This document shows positions 1 to 11,100 of a stretch of 64,000 nucleotides of DNA, piece by piece. The position numbers and the translations under genes are program-made. Each line of letters starts with the position of its first letter. Positions within the stretch are counted from its first letter, which is position 1. The stretch is taken from positions 13,185,001-13,249,000 of the forward strand of contig JBAIAC010000027.1 of NCBI GenBank assembly GCA_037349315.1, in the 5' to 3' direction. The stretch is from Chelydra serpentina. Its lineage: Eukaryota; Chordata; Testudines; Chelydridae. The notes below the pieces were generated by a model. That model was given only the letters and a program-made list of their open reading frames with translations. It was not told the origin of the DNA and did no database searches.

Positions 1-990
1 GGGCTCTCTAATCGTGTATTTATTCACCTGTTCCCCATTAGGCAGAACTGTTAAACCAGCACTTTGTCCATCAGCACGTGAGTGTTTAAAGCTGAGTATG
101 CCTCTTTCATAATTGCTGGCCCCAGCAAAACCAAATTCTGAAACCTCTCCAAACAGGGCTTGAATTGTTGAGCGTGCCTGAAAGATTCCGGCCGTGTTCC
201 GCTGTCTGAGATCCCACTGTCTCACCCACCCACTAGCTTCACCTGACAAACGTAATAAATAAAAGTCAATGTGTTTAAAAAAAAACAAAAAACTATCTGG
301 AGAAGGGTCTTTCCATTACCCCTCCCCTGCCACTCTCCTCCTCCCTCTCACTTTTTAAAGTTAAACGCTGCCTAAGATTTATTGCTGTGAAAAGGAAAGT
401 TAACCACATAGTCAATAAAAAAAAAAAATCCAATTACCATCCACAGCGGAGCAACATGGCATATAATAAAAGTCTCACTTACAAAGATGTTAACCTACTT
501 GGTCGTGCAGTTATGCGGCGCACACTGAGTCACATGGGTATGACCATGAAAGCGGGTGGCGCCAGATCAGGCTTGCATTCACAGCAAAAGCAATGAATGT
601 TTTCCTACCGGTGGGAAGGGAAAAAGCACAGACAGTGCAATAAAGCGTACTCGAAGCTACTAAATCAACGCTCACTTCCACCGCAACAGGCATCACTAAG
701 GGTTGACCAGCTTCCTTGGCAAGGCAGATAGGTAGTTACGGTCCTGGCCTCCTCCACAGGAAGGTATTTCTCTTGGTCTTGGAGTAAGTTTTCAGTGCAT
801 ACAAAGAGATGTTTCACATGTAGTGGGGGTGCAGCTTTTGCTATCTCTTCCTAGGACCCCCATCAACTCGGAATGAAAGCGCTCAACCAGCCAGACTACA
901 TCAGAAGTCAGACACTAAGTTTAGGGTCACGAATTTCACTGCTGAAGAGGGATATTTACAAACGACTTGATTGACAGTGCATAGGGTAAG
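1..990. other. Unique intronic DNA, no repeat recognised
   Basis: There is no transposon signature here. The first 300 bases are repeat-free and include ordinary AT-rich homeodomain-like words. Small frames at 387-596 and 511-696 have no recognisable product. Confidence 0.5.
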
Positions 991-994
991 GGTG

Positions 995-1530
995 CAGATA
1001 TCAGCCCCGGCTTTGCCATGAGCTTGCGGTGGGATACTGGGCAAGTCACTTAGCTGCTCTTTGTCTCAGTTTCCCTACTTGTAAATTAGGGATAATAAAA
1101 CTAATTCACATGAATAAAACCCTTTGAGATCGATGAATAAATAAAGCTGTTTCTTAGTCTGTGTCTACACTAGAGAGCTTACAGCTGCACTGCTGTAAAA
1201 TCGCTCATGTAGCCGCTCTACGCTGAAGGCAGAGAGCTCTCCCCTCGGCGTAATAAAACCACCTCCACAAGGGAGAAGTTCTCCCACCGACACAGCACTG
1301 CACACACCGGCACTTCTGCCCATGTGACTTATGTCACTCGGGGGGGGGGGGGATTTCACACCCCTGAGCGACACAAGTTACACCAACAAAAGTGTCAGTG
1401 GCCCCTAGACTGAACGTTTCTGGAGGCATGGACTGTCTTTTTGTTCTGTGTTTGTACAGCTCCTAGCGTAAGATGACCCTGATCCACAACTGGGGCCCTG
1501 AGGTGCCATGGAAATACAAATTATAAATAA
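995..1530 (+). repeat. MIR-type SINE, split by a DNA element
   Basis: The MIR core is visible at about 1010-1110, with GGGCAAGTCACTTAGC followed by CTCAGTTTCC. The L2-like tail resumes near 1406 with GACTGTCTTTTTGTTCTGTG and TGTACAGCTCCTAGC and ends in an AATAA-rich stretch. Between the halves sits a foreign block at 1154-1405. Confidence 0.75.
1154..1405 (+). mobile_element. Non-autonomous DNA element (MITE) nested in a MIR
   Basis: The block opens with GTCTGTGTCTACACTAGAG, like other elements here that start with a GTCTACAC motif, and ends near AGTGTCAGTGGCCCC. It interrupts an otherwise continuous MIR. It holds a poly-G run at about 1340-1352 and no coding capacity. The ends are degraded, so the superfamily is uncertain (Harbinger- or hAT-like). 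Confidence 0.55.
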
Positions 1531-1737
1531 CAATCATAATCAACTATACAAGTACTGTATTTCTGTTAAAAACCCCAGGTCACTAAAAATGCACCACACC
1601 CTGTGTACGTCAGCACTTCTTTGCAGCCTCTCATATCGTGCTAACAATCTGGGTCTCAATTCTGTGGCCACTGCACATCGCCAGCCCTAGATTGCACAAA
1701 AATTGGTGCCTTCTCATTACAAGGTGGTGATTTATTA

Positions 1738-1835
1738 CCAGGGCCCAGATCCCGCAAAGTATTATGCAAGTACTTGCAGTCAATGGGATTACGCACAGCA
1801 CGTAAAGGTAAGTCCGTGGGCAAGTCTTTGTACTT
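1738..1835. repeat. Short foldback-type repeat fragment
   Basis: It contains GCAGTCAATGGGATTACGC between weakly complementary flanks. This is the centre motif of a dispersed family of about 70-100 bp hairpins seen many times in the window. Confidence 0.4.
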
Positions 1836-1924
1836 TCACAAGACAAAATGGACTGAGGAAAATGGGCATATTATGTATCTCTGAACTCCTAAGCATGACT
1901 AAACCATGAAAACAGGAGACTAAA

Positions 1925-2145
1925 ATAAATAATACATTGCACCTCTATAGTACTCTCTAAGTGAGGCTCAAACATTAATAATTAAACCTTACAATACCCC
2001 TGGGAGGTGGAAGAGTGCTATCTGCATTTTGCAAGTGGGGAGACTGAGGCAGAGTGGCCTGCCCGAAGGTGCATTAAAAATTAGCTGCGGAACCAGAGAT
2101 AGAACCCACATCTCCAATCCCGTGCATTAGCCACTGAAATATGTC
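1925..2145 (-). repeat. MIR-type SINE, minus strand
   Basis: The reverse-complemented MIR core is clear: GGGGAGACTGAGGCAGAG, then GCCCGAAGGTG, then AGATAGAACCCACATCTCC and a CATTAGCCACTGAAA end that corresponds to the tRNA-related head. Confidence 0.75.
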
Positions 2146-2829
2146 AGTGCAATGAAAGTGTCACTGCCCAACCTTCTGGCCTAACAACTACCTTTGAAAG
2201 GTAAGGAACGGGAGTGGAAGATGATTAGCCTGACCCAATCCAAACCTGAAAAAAGATGAATCATTGGATGAGAAAGCTCTGGGTAGGACCATATTTTTGC
2301 TGTGACCCATCCCCAGTTTTACACTTATACATCTGAGGCATTTTTCATTTCTCATGAAAAGAGGCAGGTGGTTCCCTCCCCCCCACAGTAATACACTGTA
2401 CAATTTTCTAAACACTAGGAGGCACAGCCTCTCTTGGCTTAGCAATCAGAACAGCATCAGAGTAGTCTAAATCTGACATTACTTTGTGTTTTGCCAGCAC
2501 AGTCTAAAAGTTCACTTTTTGCACCAAATTAAAAGGGTGAGAAGGTTGTTCACACAATATGGAACCTGCTGATAGAAGAGAAAAAATATGTAGCACACGC
2601 AAGAGAAAACACCTGATAAAGCATGCACAATTCAGGGGGTGAGGAAGCAACATGAGCCTTCACAGCATAGTTTCAACCTCACAAGGTAGCTCATAGCAAA
2701 TAGCAGAAGTGTAGATGACAATGGGTTTTAAATTGGGTAACACATCAGATTAAATTACCCCAGTAGCTGTAAATCAGCAGTAAATCAGAGTAATTCCACT
2801 GTAAAACTATGGTAAGGGAGATTAGAATC
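2146..2829. other. Unique intronic DNA with one weak foldback piece
   Basis: Nothing is recognisable except a possible foldback fragment around 2735-2815 (AAATCAGCAGTAAATCAGAG). The 85-residue minus-strand frame at 2188-2445 has no recognisable domain. Confidence 0.4.
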
Positions 2830-3110
2830 ATCATTATTCGTAGTCCAGTAAAGGCTGGAGATCCCAACAGAGATTGGATTCCCCCGGTGTATTGTACAAA
2901 CTCGTAGCAAGAGACAGCTCCAGCCCTGCAGCATTTATAGTCTAAATAGATAAGGCAGAGAAAAGAAGAATTATTTTACAGATGGGGAATAGGGGCATGG
3001 GGAGATTAAGTGATTTACCCTAGGGTAGAGAGGAAATCTGTGGCAGAGATGGGAGTTGAGCTTATGTTTCCTGAGTCACAGTTTGTGCCTTATCTACAAG
3101 ACAATCCTTA
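2830..3110 (-). repeat. MIR-type SINE with L2-like tail, minus strand
   Basis: The tail comes first, as GTATTGTACAAACTCGTAGC and CCAGCCCTGCAGCATTTATA. The core follows with TTTTACAGATGGGGAATAGG and TTAAGTGATTTACCCTAGGG. The order is that of a full MIR read backwards. Confidence 0.75.
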
Positions 3111-3279
3111 AGTGTCTTTAAAGAAGCAACTAATTTACATTTAATACTGTAGTGACAAAATACAAGTGAAGACAACTTTAAAAGGTTTAGAGGTTCAGCT
3201 CCATAGGGATTAGATTTAAATTCCATAGACTATAATTCCTAGTACAGAGACTTCAGGACCATAAATCTGATTACTTATG

Positions 3280-4330
3280 TAACATGCTGTAGGACCAGCT
3301 GCAACAAGGGGTAAACAGTGAGGTGACACAATTTGCAGATGACACAAAACTACTCAAGATAGTTGAGCCCCAAGCAGGCTGCGAAGAGCTAAAAAAGGAT
3401 CTCACAAAACTGAGTGACTGGGCAACAAAATGGCAGATGAAATTCAATGTTGATAAATGCAAAGTAATGCACATTGGAAAGCATAATCCCCACTACACAT
3501 ATAAAATGATGGGGTCTAGATTAGATGTTACCACTCAAGAAAGATCTTGGAGTCATTGTGGATAGTTCTCTAAAAACATCCACTCAATGTGCAACGGCAG
3601 TCAAAAAAGCAAACAGAATGTTAGAAATTGTTAAGAAAGGGATAGATAATAAGAGAGAAAATATCATATTGCCGCTATATTAATCCATGGTATGCTCACA
3701 TCTTGAATACTGTGTGCAGATGTGGTCGCCCATCTCAAAAAAGATGTATTGGAATTGGAAAAGATTCAGAAAAGGGCAACAAAAATGATTAGGGATATGG
3801 AACAGCTTCCTTAGAAGGAGAGATTAATAAGACTGAGACTTTTCAGCTTGGAAAATAGACGATTAAGGGGGATTTGATGGAGGTCTATAAAATCATGACT
3901 GGTGTGGAGAAAGTAAATAAGGAGGTGTTATTTACTCCTTCTCATAACACAAGAACTAGGGGTCACCAAATGAAATTAATAGGCAGCAGGTTTAAAACAA
4001 ACAAAAGGAAGTATTTTTTCATACAACTCATCGTCAACCTGTGAAACTCCTTGCCAGAAGATGTTGTGAAGACAAAGACTAACGGGGTTAAAAAACACTA
4101 GATAAGTTCATGGAGGATAGGTCCATCAACGGCTATTAGCCAGAATGGGCAGGGATGGTGTCCCTAGCCTCTGTTTGCCAGAAGCTGGTAATGGGGATGG
4201 ATCAATTGACGATTACCTGCTCTGTTAATTTCTTCTGGGGAATCTGGCATTGGCCAATGTTGGAAGACAGGATACTGGGCTAGATGGACCTTTAGTCTGA
4301 CCCAATCTGGCCGTTCTTATGTTCTTTTGA
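3280..4330 (+). mobile_element. CR1 LINE, 5'-truncated, with reverse-transcriptase remnant
   Basis: The frame starting at 3323 contains the reverse-transcriptase motif FADDTKL and continues as a CR1-like thumb region with KWQMKFNVDKCKVMHIG, ending at a stop after residue 80. Further downstream other frames give LEYCVQMWSP-like and KIQKRATKMI-like stretches separated by stops and frameshifts, so the copy is dead. The 3' end has the typical GGATACTGGGCTAGATGGAC segment and finishes in a short ATGTTCTT end. The 5' truncation is usual for CR1. Confidence 0.92.
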
Positions 4331-5859
4331 AGGAGCCATGCTTCTTCTGGAGACATGAGCAAAATCAAAACTCTTCTTTGGCTTCTAGTTTCCAGACCAA
4401 ACCTCAAAGTGAACCCAGATACCAAAATAAAAGAGAATGGTGGACTCACAACCACGTTTTGAAACGTGAGGGGACTCACAACCTTATGGTTAAGCTAAAA
4501 TCGTGGTTTATATACATGCACATAGGGTTTAGCGACACTTATTTTCTGCACCAACACAGCTAAACTAATGGTGCAACAGTGTAAATCCCTACTGTAGATA
4601 TGTTACATCAGTGTAAAGAGTGACTTGCAGCACTGGTATGAACTGCACAGGAAACAGCTCACTTCTTACACCAGGGCAGCATATCACAGTAGATGTTTTC
4701 ACCAGAATATCTATTGCAGTAGGGGAAAACAAACCAAAACCGGGTAGGGAAGGCCTTAAACGACAAAGGCTGGACGGCATCTAAGATTACTCTTCTTCCT
4801 TTTATCTCAACTCCCAACTTCAGTTTTATGGTCCAAATCCCGCTCCCACTGACGAGGCTCATGGATGGCAGAACTCCCATTCATTTCAGCGAGGCCAGGA
4901 TTTGGCCCTACACTTATATGTAGGTTCCTACCGTGAAGCGCAAACTTGACTTCCCCATTTTGTAGGGAGATGGGGAATAGAAGAAAGAGCAGACAGCGGG
5001 CTGAGGTGTACAGACAAAATGGTTTCTGCCTGATGGATCCAATATCAAAGAAGAAGCTGACTGTATTTGTTTACATACCAGCAATCCTCTAGCAGGGAAA
5101 CAATACAGCAAAAATGCAAGGATCACATAATGGAGAGTGGAAGGATCAATTATTTAAAGTTAAGGCAAGGATGATAAAGCAGTTCTTGAATATTCTGTGA
5201 ATGATCTTTGCCTTTGTGCAAGGATGGGAAGCAGGTGAGTCCAGTCCAGGTGGAGGTAAGAGAAGCCAGTTAGCCTGCTAGAAGAACAGAAGGGAAGAAA
5301 GGAGGTCTAGTCTGACAAACTTTGTTGGACATAACAGCCAATTAAGGGAAGGGAGGCAGGGATTTCAGGGCCTTTGCAGCATGTTGATGTTTGGCTGAAC
5401 CCATTCCCCATCACTCTGCCAATCAAAGCTTCTTTGGGTTTAATAGATGGCAAAGGCATCAAATCCGTATCTTTTTGCACGTGATAGCAACATTCTTGGA
5501 TGCAAACATTAGCACTTTACCCTAACCCAATTAATAGCTAGTGTTCAGTCACAGCACTGATTAACATGTTGTTCACAGTGATTAAAACATTTCTCCTCGA
5601 TTACCATGCAGCCAAATGCTTGGAAGAGAGCTATAGTTAATGGGATACAGGCAAGGTTGCAAACTGTGGTTGTCTCACAGTTTGGGGAGGGGGGAGAAAG
5701 CAGCCTGCCTCCTTCCCCCCCCCCCCCCCCAGTCTCTTGGAGTTGCTAATTAAGGGCTGACTTTTTGGGCAGAGAAAGAGGGTGATGGAGGATGGGGAAA
5801 AAAACTTTAGGTAATTGAAAGAATCCAATTCATGCAAGCGCCCAGCTGGTGCTAACCTA
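4331..5859. other. Unique intronic DNA with a hairpin and a poly-C tract
   Basis: Apart from the foldback at 4828-4908 and a C-run of about 20 bases at 5712-5731, I recognise nothing. The 84- and 78-residue frames over 4225-4563 partly overlap the CR1 tail and are not genes. Confidence 0.4.
4828..4908. repeat. Foldback element, about 80 bp
   Basis: The outer arms GGTCCAAATCC and GGATTTGGCCC are complementary. The centre has CTCCCATTCATTTCAGCG. This belongs to the dispersed hairpin family centred on a ‘TTGACTTCAATGGGA’-like motif. Confidence 0.55.
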
Positions 5860-6290
5860 CATCATTAAACTTGCCAGCTAACAAACATCAAACACAGGCC
5901 AGTATTAATGAAGCAGATGTATTAATTTCCGATTTCTGAGAAAGCTAAGCAACTAGCTGGCTAGCTGACTGCCTCTCTCTCGCCCCCTCTGACAGCACTA
6001 TTAATGATCTTTAATGCCCCACAGGCACTAATGGGTCCCACTGGGAGTCCAGAAATACTGCAATTTGTATTGAGGATTTAGACGTAACAAAAAAGAAGAA
6101 AAAAAAAAGCCCTCTGCTCTTGGGAGCAGGCGCTTGATCAGTCACTTCCCTCTATGGAATAGCACAACAGAATAATAAATGACAGCTCTGCGATTAAATC
6201 AAGCCTTCTGCTTTAAGTGCCAGCGAGTGTGTGATTGTCACTAACAATCTACTGCTTGTTAACACCACTGGGGTATAAGCAAACAGCAGT
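5860..6290. promoter_or_regulatory. Possible conserved non-coding element
   Basis: A repeat-free block contains several ATTAA/TTAAT homeodomain-type words, such as TATTAATGATCTTTAATGCC near 5999, and a GATTAAATCAAG motif. Flanking DNA is simple and A-rich. AUTS2 introns in vertebrates are known to hold many deeply conserved enhancers. Assigning one here is inference from sequence texture only. Confidence 0.3.
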
Positions 6291-6297
6291 CAACACT

Positions 6298-6340
6298 AAA
6301 GAAAAAAAAGAAAGAAAAAAGAAAAAAAAGAAAAGCAGAT
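6298..6340. repeat. A-rich simple repeat
   Basis: Runs of A broken by single G residues (GAAAAAAAAG type) extend for about 40 bases. Confidence 0.8.
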
Positions 6341-6604
6341 CCTATTACTTCATTTTTATTTATATATATCCAGAGGGGAAACAAATCCCTGATGGTTACT
6401 AATATTATTATTGTTGCTGCTGTTGTTGTTTTTGTTTTTAAACAACTTTTTTTTTTTTGTTATTCATGTATTGAAAACCTGAAGGAAAAAAAATACGAAG
6501 GAACCATCTGCGCCCGTTAAACCAGGCAATTACTTCCATACACATTTGAGTTTAAGATCCGCGCTGCCCAGGCGATAGCAGCGAACGTGCTAGACCTCAT
6601 ATGT

Positions 6605-6650
6605 GGATGGAAAATGGAAGGCTTATTGGATGGGAAATGGAAGGCTTATT
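6605..6650 (+). repeat. Two-copy 23-bp tandem duplication
   Basis: The units at 6605-6627 and 6628-6650 differ at one position only and both end in GGAAGGCTTATT. No third full copy follows. Confidence 0.9.
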
Positions 6651-7683
6651 GGATTAAAAGGCATGCAAGGCAGCAAAGTGCTGTGCTCACCCTTACAACT
6701 GACAAAATTCAAGGGACATGTACCACAAGCATCTTTAATGGTCTATAGATAATCTTTATACCCTGATCGTTAGTGAGGGGCAAACTCGGAACCTTTTAGT
6801 TGAACCATGAAAACTCTGGTGTCTCCCCGCATATGCCCATTTATTAAAGGGCAGAGCCTGTTGGCTTTACCCACTGACAACAAAATGGATGGTACAATTA
6901 AGGCCATGGATTTGGCCATAGGTATTCCAGTTGGTAGTATCCTATCTGGATGAAAACTGGATGGCTACAATTGATATCTAGGGACCAAGAACATGCTTCT
7001 ATTGAAGTCAATGGCAGAACACCCACCACGTTCAAAGGGAGCATCGGTGCTCTAAGCTCTTAAATACACCAACAGCACGAAATATGTGAGGAAACAATTA
7101 TTTTTCCTATCCAAAAGGTAAATACTTCACCTTGCTGATATAATCTCCATTTTAAATATTACTCTGATGTTTTATTTAGATAGGGACCAAAGGAGGACAC
7201 AATAGCTTATTATCACTGAGCCTTATAATCAAGTGAAAGGGTACTAGGGACTAGGTTTTAATTGTTACATTAGCCATTCAGCAATTGTGTAATATCAATA
7301 ACATTTGGAATTTATTCTGTAAAGCTAGTCACATCTCTGGAATTTATCTGCATGTTTCAGGAATGGATAAAGAGGTTACTGATTCTGACACATAGAAGAA
7401 AGCAATACAGACAGAGGAGAAAAAAATAAACAAAAAGTACTACCAACCTTCCCCAAAACAACCATTTTAAAAATATAGGCGTTTACATTTGTCTCCAGCT
7501 GAAATTTGGACGCTCTTTTATATGATTTAGCTATATTTCTTATTTACTTCTACACAACCATTCACAGAATGAATGAGAAGTTAAATATTCAATAATTTTA
7601 TTAATATTTTTTTTTTACTTTAGAAATAGGCTGTTCATCCGGAAAAGTGATAATCCAGTTGGTGACTCGGATGTGCTTGCTCT

Positions 7684-7685
<2 letters not shown>
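6651..7685. other. Unique intronic DNA, nothing recognised
   Basis: AT-rich single-copy-looking sequence with no repeat signature or plausible frame. Confidence 0.4.
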
Positions 7686-7721
<36 letters not shown>

Positions 7722-7756
7722 CACACATATATATATATATATATACACATACACAC

Positions 7757-7787
<31 letters not shown>

Positions 7788-7802
7788 CACACATACACAC
7801 AT
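7686..7802. repeat. Compound TA/CA microsatellite
   Basis: Long (TA)n blocks alternate twice with ACACATACACACA blocks and end in ACACACATACACACA. Overlapping minus-strand frames rich in I/Y/C/V are translation of this repeat. Confidence 0.97.
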
Positions 7803-9685
7803 TGCAGCAGTTAACACCTCTCCACTGCACTCAGAGTTAAGTAAAATATCCTGAAGGTTTATAATAAACTCGTGATTTTTGAAGAAACAATTTGGGTTAT
7901 TTTTAAATGTAGATCTTAAAAGTTGTAGGGATTATTGGATGGGAAGATATCAATCAAGTGATTGAAAATGTCCATTTTTCTTACATGAGTGATGGATCTT
8001 CTTTATTCTTGCCCGTCTCCTCCTCTTTTCTGTGTCAGTCACACATCCAGGCTGCTATTCACACTTCATTCACAATCCTCTGTACCTATAATCTCTGTTA
8101 TTTTGCTGTCGACTCCTTATGCCTCATTAGGCATGTTTGACACCTGCACCTAATGCCTTTTCACTGGCAATGGAGGACAGCTTTTGACAAGAATAGATAT
8201 TTTCCACAATAGCTTTAAAAGAGGTCTTCAAGTGTGCACCTTATGTATTTGATGGGGTTAATGTGATTTTTCCATAATAAAACAAAACTTACATCTTACT
8301 CCACTCTATTTGTTAGGTACAACTGAATGTCCTTTGTCTTGGTTAAAAGCATGTGTGTACACATATAGAGGAAATTGGATGGTGACAGAAAACCATAAAG
8401 TCTACGAGCCAGGCCTGAATGAAAAATCCAGATTGCAGGGTGTGTATATTTCCCCGTTCAGGAAGACTATTACATCAATTAGCCTTAAACTATTTTCAAA
8501 TAGTATAGGTAGATGTACTAAATTACTAAGATTCTTGCACTAATAAATTACAGTACCACTCAAGAGCATCAAACTGATTCTTTTGGGACTGGAACTTCAT
8601 TTGCTGAAGTGCAATGAACAGTTATTCAATATCATAAATGAGTTAAAACCATTCTCGGTGCCACAGGGTCACAGAAAGTCAAACATGATCCCAGCTACTG
8701 TTAATTTCTGGAGACCCCTTTGGGTTTAGTAATGTTAGAGGTAATCAGAAAATATCTCACTGGAAAGTAACAACCCAAAACAAAAGGTGTACATGGGTCT
8801 GCTACAGAATCATAAATCTCTCTCCCTGAAAGACCCTCCCCATGCTAAGATGTCTTATCCTGTTCCTTAGAAAGAGAAATCTATGCTATATAAATCAGCT
8901 TTGTCATAAATATTCCAACTGCAAGATACCAAAAAATATACAATAGGCTAGGGACTCTCAACATGGCATTATTAATGAATTATGATTGAAATATGAGCAG
9001 CAAGGGGAACTCTTCTCTTTAAAAATGGGGTATTTTTCTCTTGTTTTTGAGGAAACGTTAATTTTTTTAAAATTGCGCGCACACGGGGCAGCGTGGTTTC
9101 GGCTGGCCCATTTCCATTTGCAACTCAGCAAAGGCAGAACCGTCTCGTCGATATTCTGTGGTATTCAGTATATACACGTCAACATGCAGCTTTGCCTGGT
9201 GCTGTGTTCCAAGGAAAAACAATTCAGGGCTACAGGGGAAAAAAAATGTATTTGGTTTCCCTCCTCCAGCCCCATTTCCTACTGATTTGCTTGGACCTCC
9301 CCGAGACAAGGTCAGGCCAACCTACTCGAGAAGGCCAGCCTCAGAAATGCTAATCTAAAGGGATGCCAAGTAAGATTTTCCTGCTGTTGTTTTGTAGTCC
9401 ATTTTGGTGCATTGGCAACAATGGAGAGGAGTCTACAGAATATAGAGTGGGCATGCTTCCAACACACTCGTAAATTTATATAGAGGAGCGTACATTTCAT
9501 TTGCTTTGTTAAATTCAAGTTGTCCTGTTGTTGGTTATTTTCTTTTTTAATTCAATACTAAGTTAAGTATGGGGTGAAGGATGAAATGGAGCCTCAGCCT
9601 GCCCACTCCCCACCCCTCAAAAACTCCAAACCAACCCAAACAAAATGATTCCTGCATAGTCCCTGTGGACACAAAGTGTCTGATC
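7803..9685. other. Unique intronic DNA, nothing recognised
   Basis: No repeat signatures were found. The overlapping small frames at 8986-9358 occur in several registers on both strands, which argues against any being real. Confidence 0.4.
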
Positions 9686-9809
9686 TAGGGTGACCAGACA
9701 GCAAGTGTGAAAAATCGAGACAGGTGGTGGGGGGTAATAGGAGCCTATATAAGAAAAAGACCCCAAAATCGGGACTGTGCCTAAAATATCGGGACATCTG
9801 GTCACCCTA
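9686..9809 (-). mobile_element. hAT-type MITE with 8-bp target duplication
   Basis: The 124-bp element begins TAGGGTGACCAGA and ends with its exact reverse complement TCTGGTCACCCTA, giving 13-bp terminal inverted repeats. It is bounded by the perfect direct repeat GTCTGATC at 9678-9685 and 9810-9817. An 8-bp duplication and a TAGGG start fit the hAT superfamily. It has no coding capacity. The copy at 48606-48728 is in the opposite orientation. Confidence 0.92.
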
Positions 9810-9817
9810 GTCTGATC

Positions 9818-10424
9818 CCTCAGAAGGCCAACTCTGCTATGTTCTTACAGAAAAGAAACTATCTGCTCCCCACATCTGGCATTATATCTGGCTGTCTTCA
9901 CATTAACATTAAACTCTGATAGAAACGGGCAGAAAGGGGAAAGGGCTAGTATGAAACAGTTTGGAGCAGTATTGATGAGAACAGCTTGCAGCTGGAAGCC
10001 TCAGATAACACAGTTTGTCAGAGTGCTGTCACACAGCTGCTTGCATAATGAGGTAAGAAAGAAAAAAGAGAGATGCTCTTTCATTTGTTATCAGTACAAA
10101 TCTCTAAAAGAGATGCATCATTTAGAAGTAGCCTGACTAATGGTCAAGTTCTGGAGGGATGCAGATGGAATGTGGAAAATATTCCCAACAAGCAAAGCCC
10201 CAGGCTCTTTCATCCTTAGCAGCTAACATACTGCTGCCAATTTGAGTGGACAGCAGAGCAAGTACCTTTCTCATGGCCATGACTATATAAAACAGGATCT
10301 CAGAGGCTAAGCTAGGCTGGGGTTTTAAAGTAGGTCTGCGGTAAAATGTCTTTGTTAAAATTATGTCTGTTAAGAAACTCCCCTCCTTCCCCGCCCTGCA
10401 ACACATACATTTACAAGACCTGGA
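9818..10424. other. Unique intronic DNA, nothing recognised
   Basis: No transposon signature. Small frames on both strands (9951-10136 and 10137-10436) have no recognisable domain. Confidence 0.4.
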
Positions 10425-10502
10425 TTCTTCTTTCACTTATGCTTATTTTACTCCACTGACTTCAGTAAAGTTCCTCCTGATTTATACCTGTGTGAGAGAA
10501 TT
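10425..10502. repeat. Foldback-type repeat fragment
   Basis: It contains TACTCCACTGACTTCAGTAA followed by CTCCTGATTTATACCTGTGT, the typical half-arm of the dispersed hairpin family. Confidence 0.5.
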
Positions 10503-10689
10503 CCTTTAAAATATGAGTAAGATGAACTCTCTCAATATTTAGCTTTATTAAATACAAAATTGAATTGAAAAAATAAATCTCATTATTCTGGCCTTTTTTC
10601 CAAGAACCAAAGGAACTCCAATAACTCTGAATTCTCATACACATGTTCAACCACACCAAGAAACAAGAATGGAGTCTTGGATTGTATCA

Positions 10690-11100
10690 GAGGAATTATC
10701 ACACTGGATCAGACACAGGGTCCATCTGGTCCTGTATCCTCTCTCTGACAAGGGTCAATAGCAGATGCTTCAGAGCAAGGGGCAAGAAAGCCTGAACCAG
10801 ATGGTTATGGAATTACCCGCCCAGAGGGAAAGTTTCTTCCTAACACCCATCAGCTACCCTAATGACCAACATCATCAGGCTAGCAAAGGAAGTGAATTGC
10901 AGAAGTCAAGTTGCCCCCACTCAGTCAGAATGGTCTGTGTCAACTGACCTCAATTGTGGTAGCAGCTCACATGGAGAAGGCTGTCTCTTACTTTCTGATG
11001 ATGGAACTCACTCTTGGCTACAATGTTGAAACTTATCCAAATATTTTTATATGCCCATTCAACCTGTTTGTGCAGTGTCACAAATAATAATCCTATGTTC
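10690..11100 (-). mobile_element. CR1-type LINE 3' end, minus strand
   Basis: ACTGGATCAGACACAGGGTC, CCATCTGGTCCTGTATCC and AGCAGATGCTTCAGAGCAAG are the reversed 3' region of a CR1 subfamily, followed by GTTTCTTCCTAACACCC. The subfamily differs from that at 3280-4330 and 17425-17683 and resembles the one at 61925. The far (5') boundary is uncertain. Confidence 0.7.

Noticed and set aside
3323..3565. Reverse-transcriptase-like frame as a functional gene
   Set aside because: FADDTKL is real, but the copy is 5'-truncated with stops and frameshifts, so it is a dead CR1 fragment.
7615..7830. Membrane-like small proteins rich in I/Y/V/C
   Set aside because: Translation of a TA/CA microsatellite.
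9067..9358. Cluster of four overlapping frames
   Set aside because: Open frames in several registers on both strands without domain or splice support indicate chance openness.
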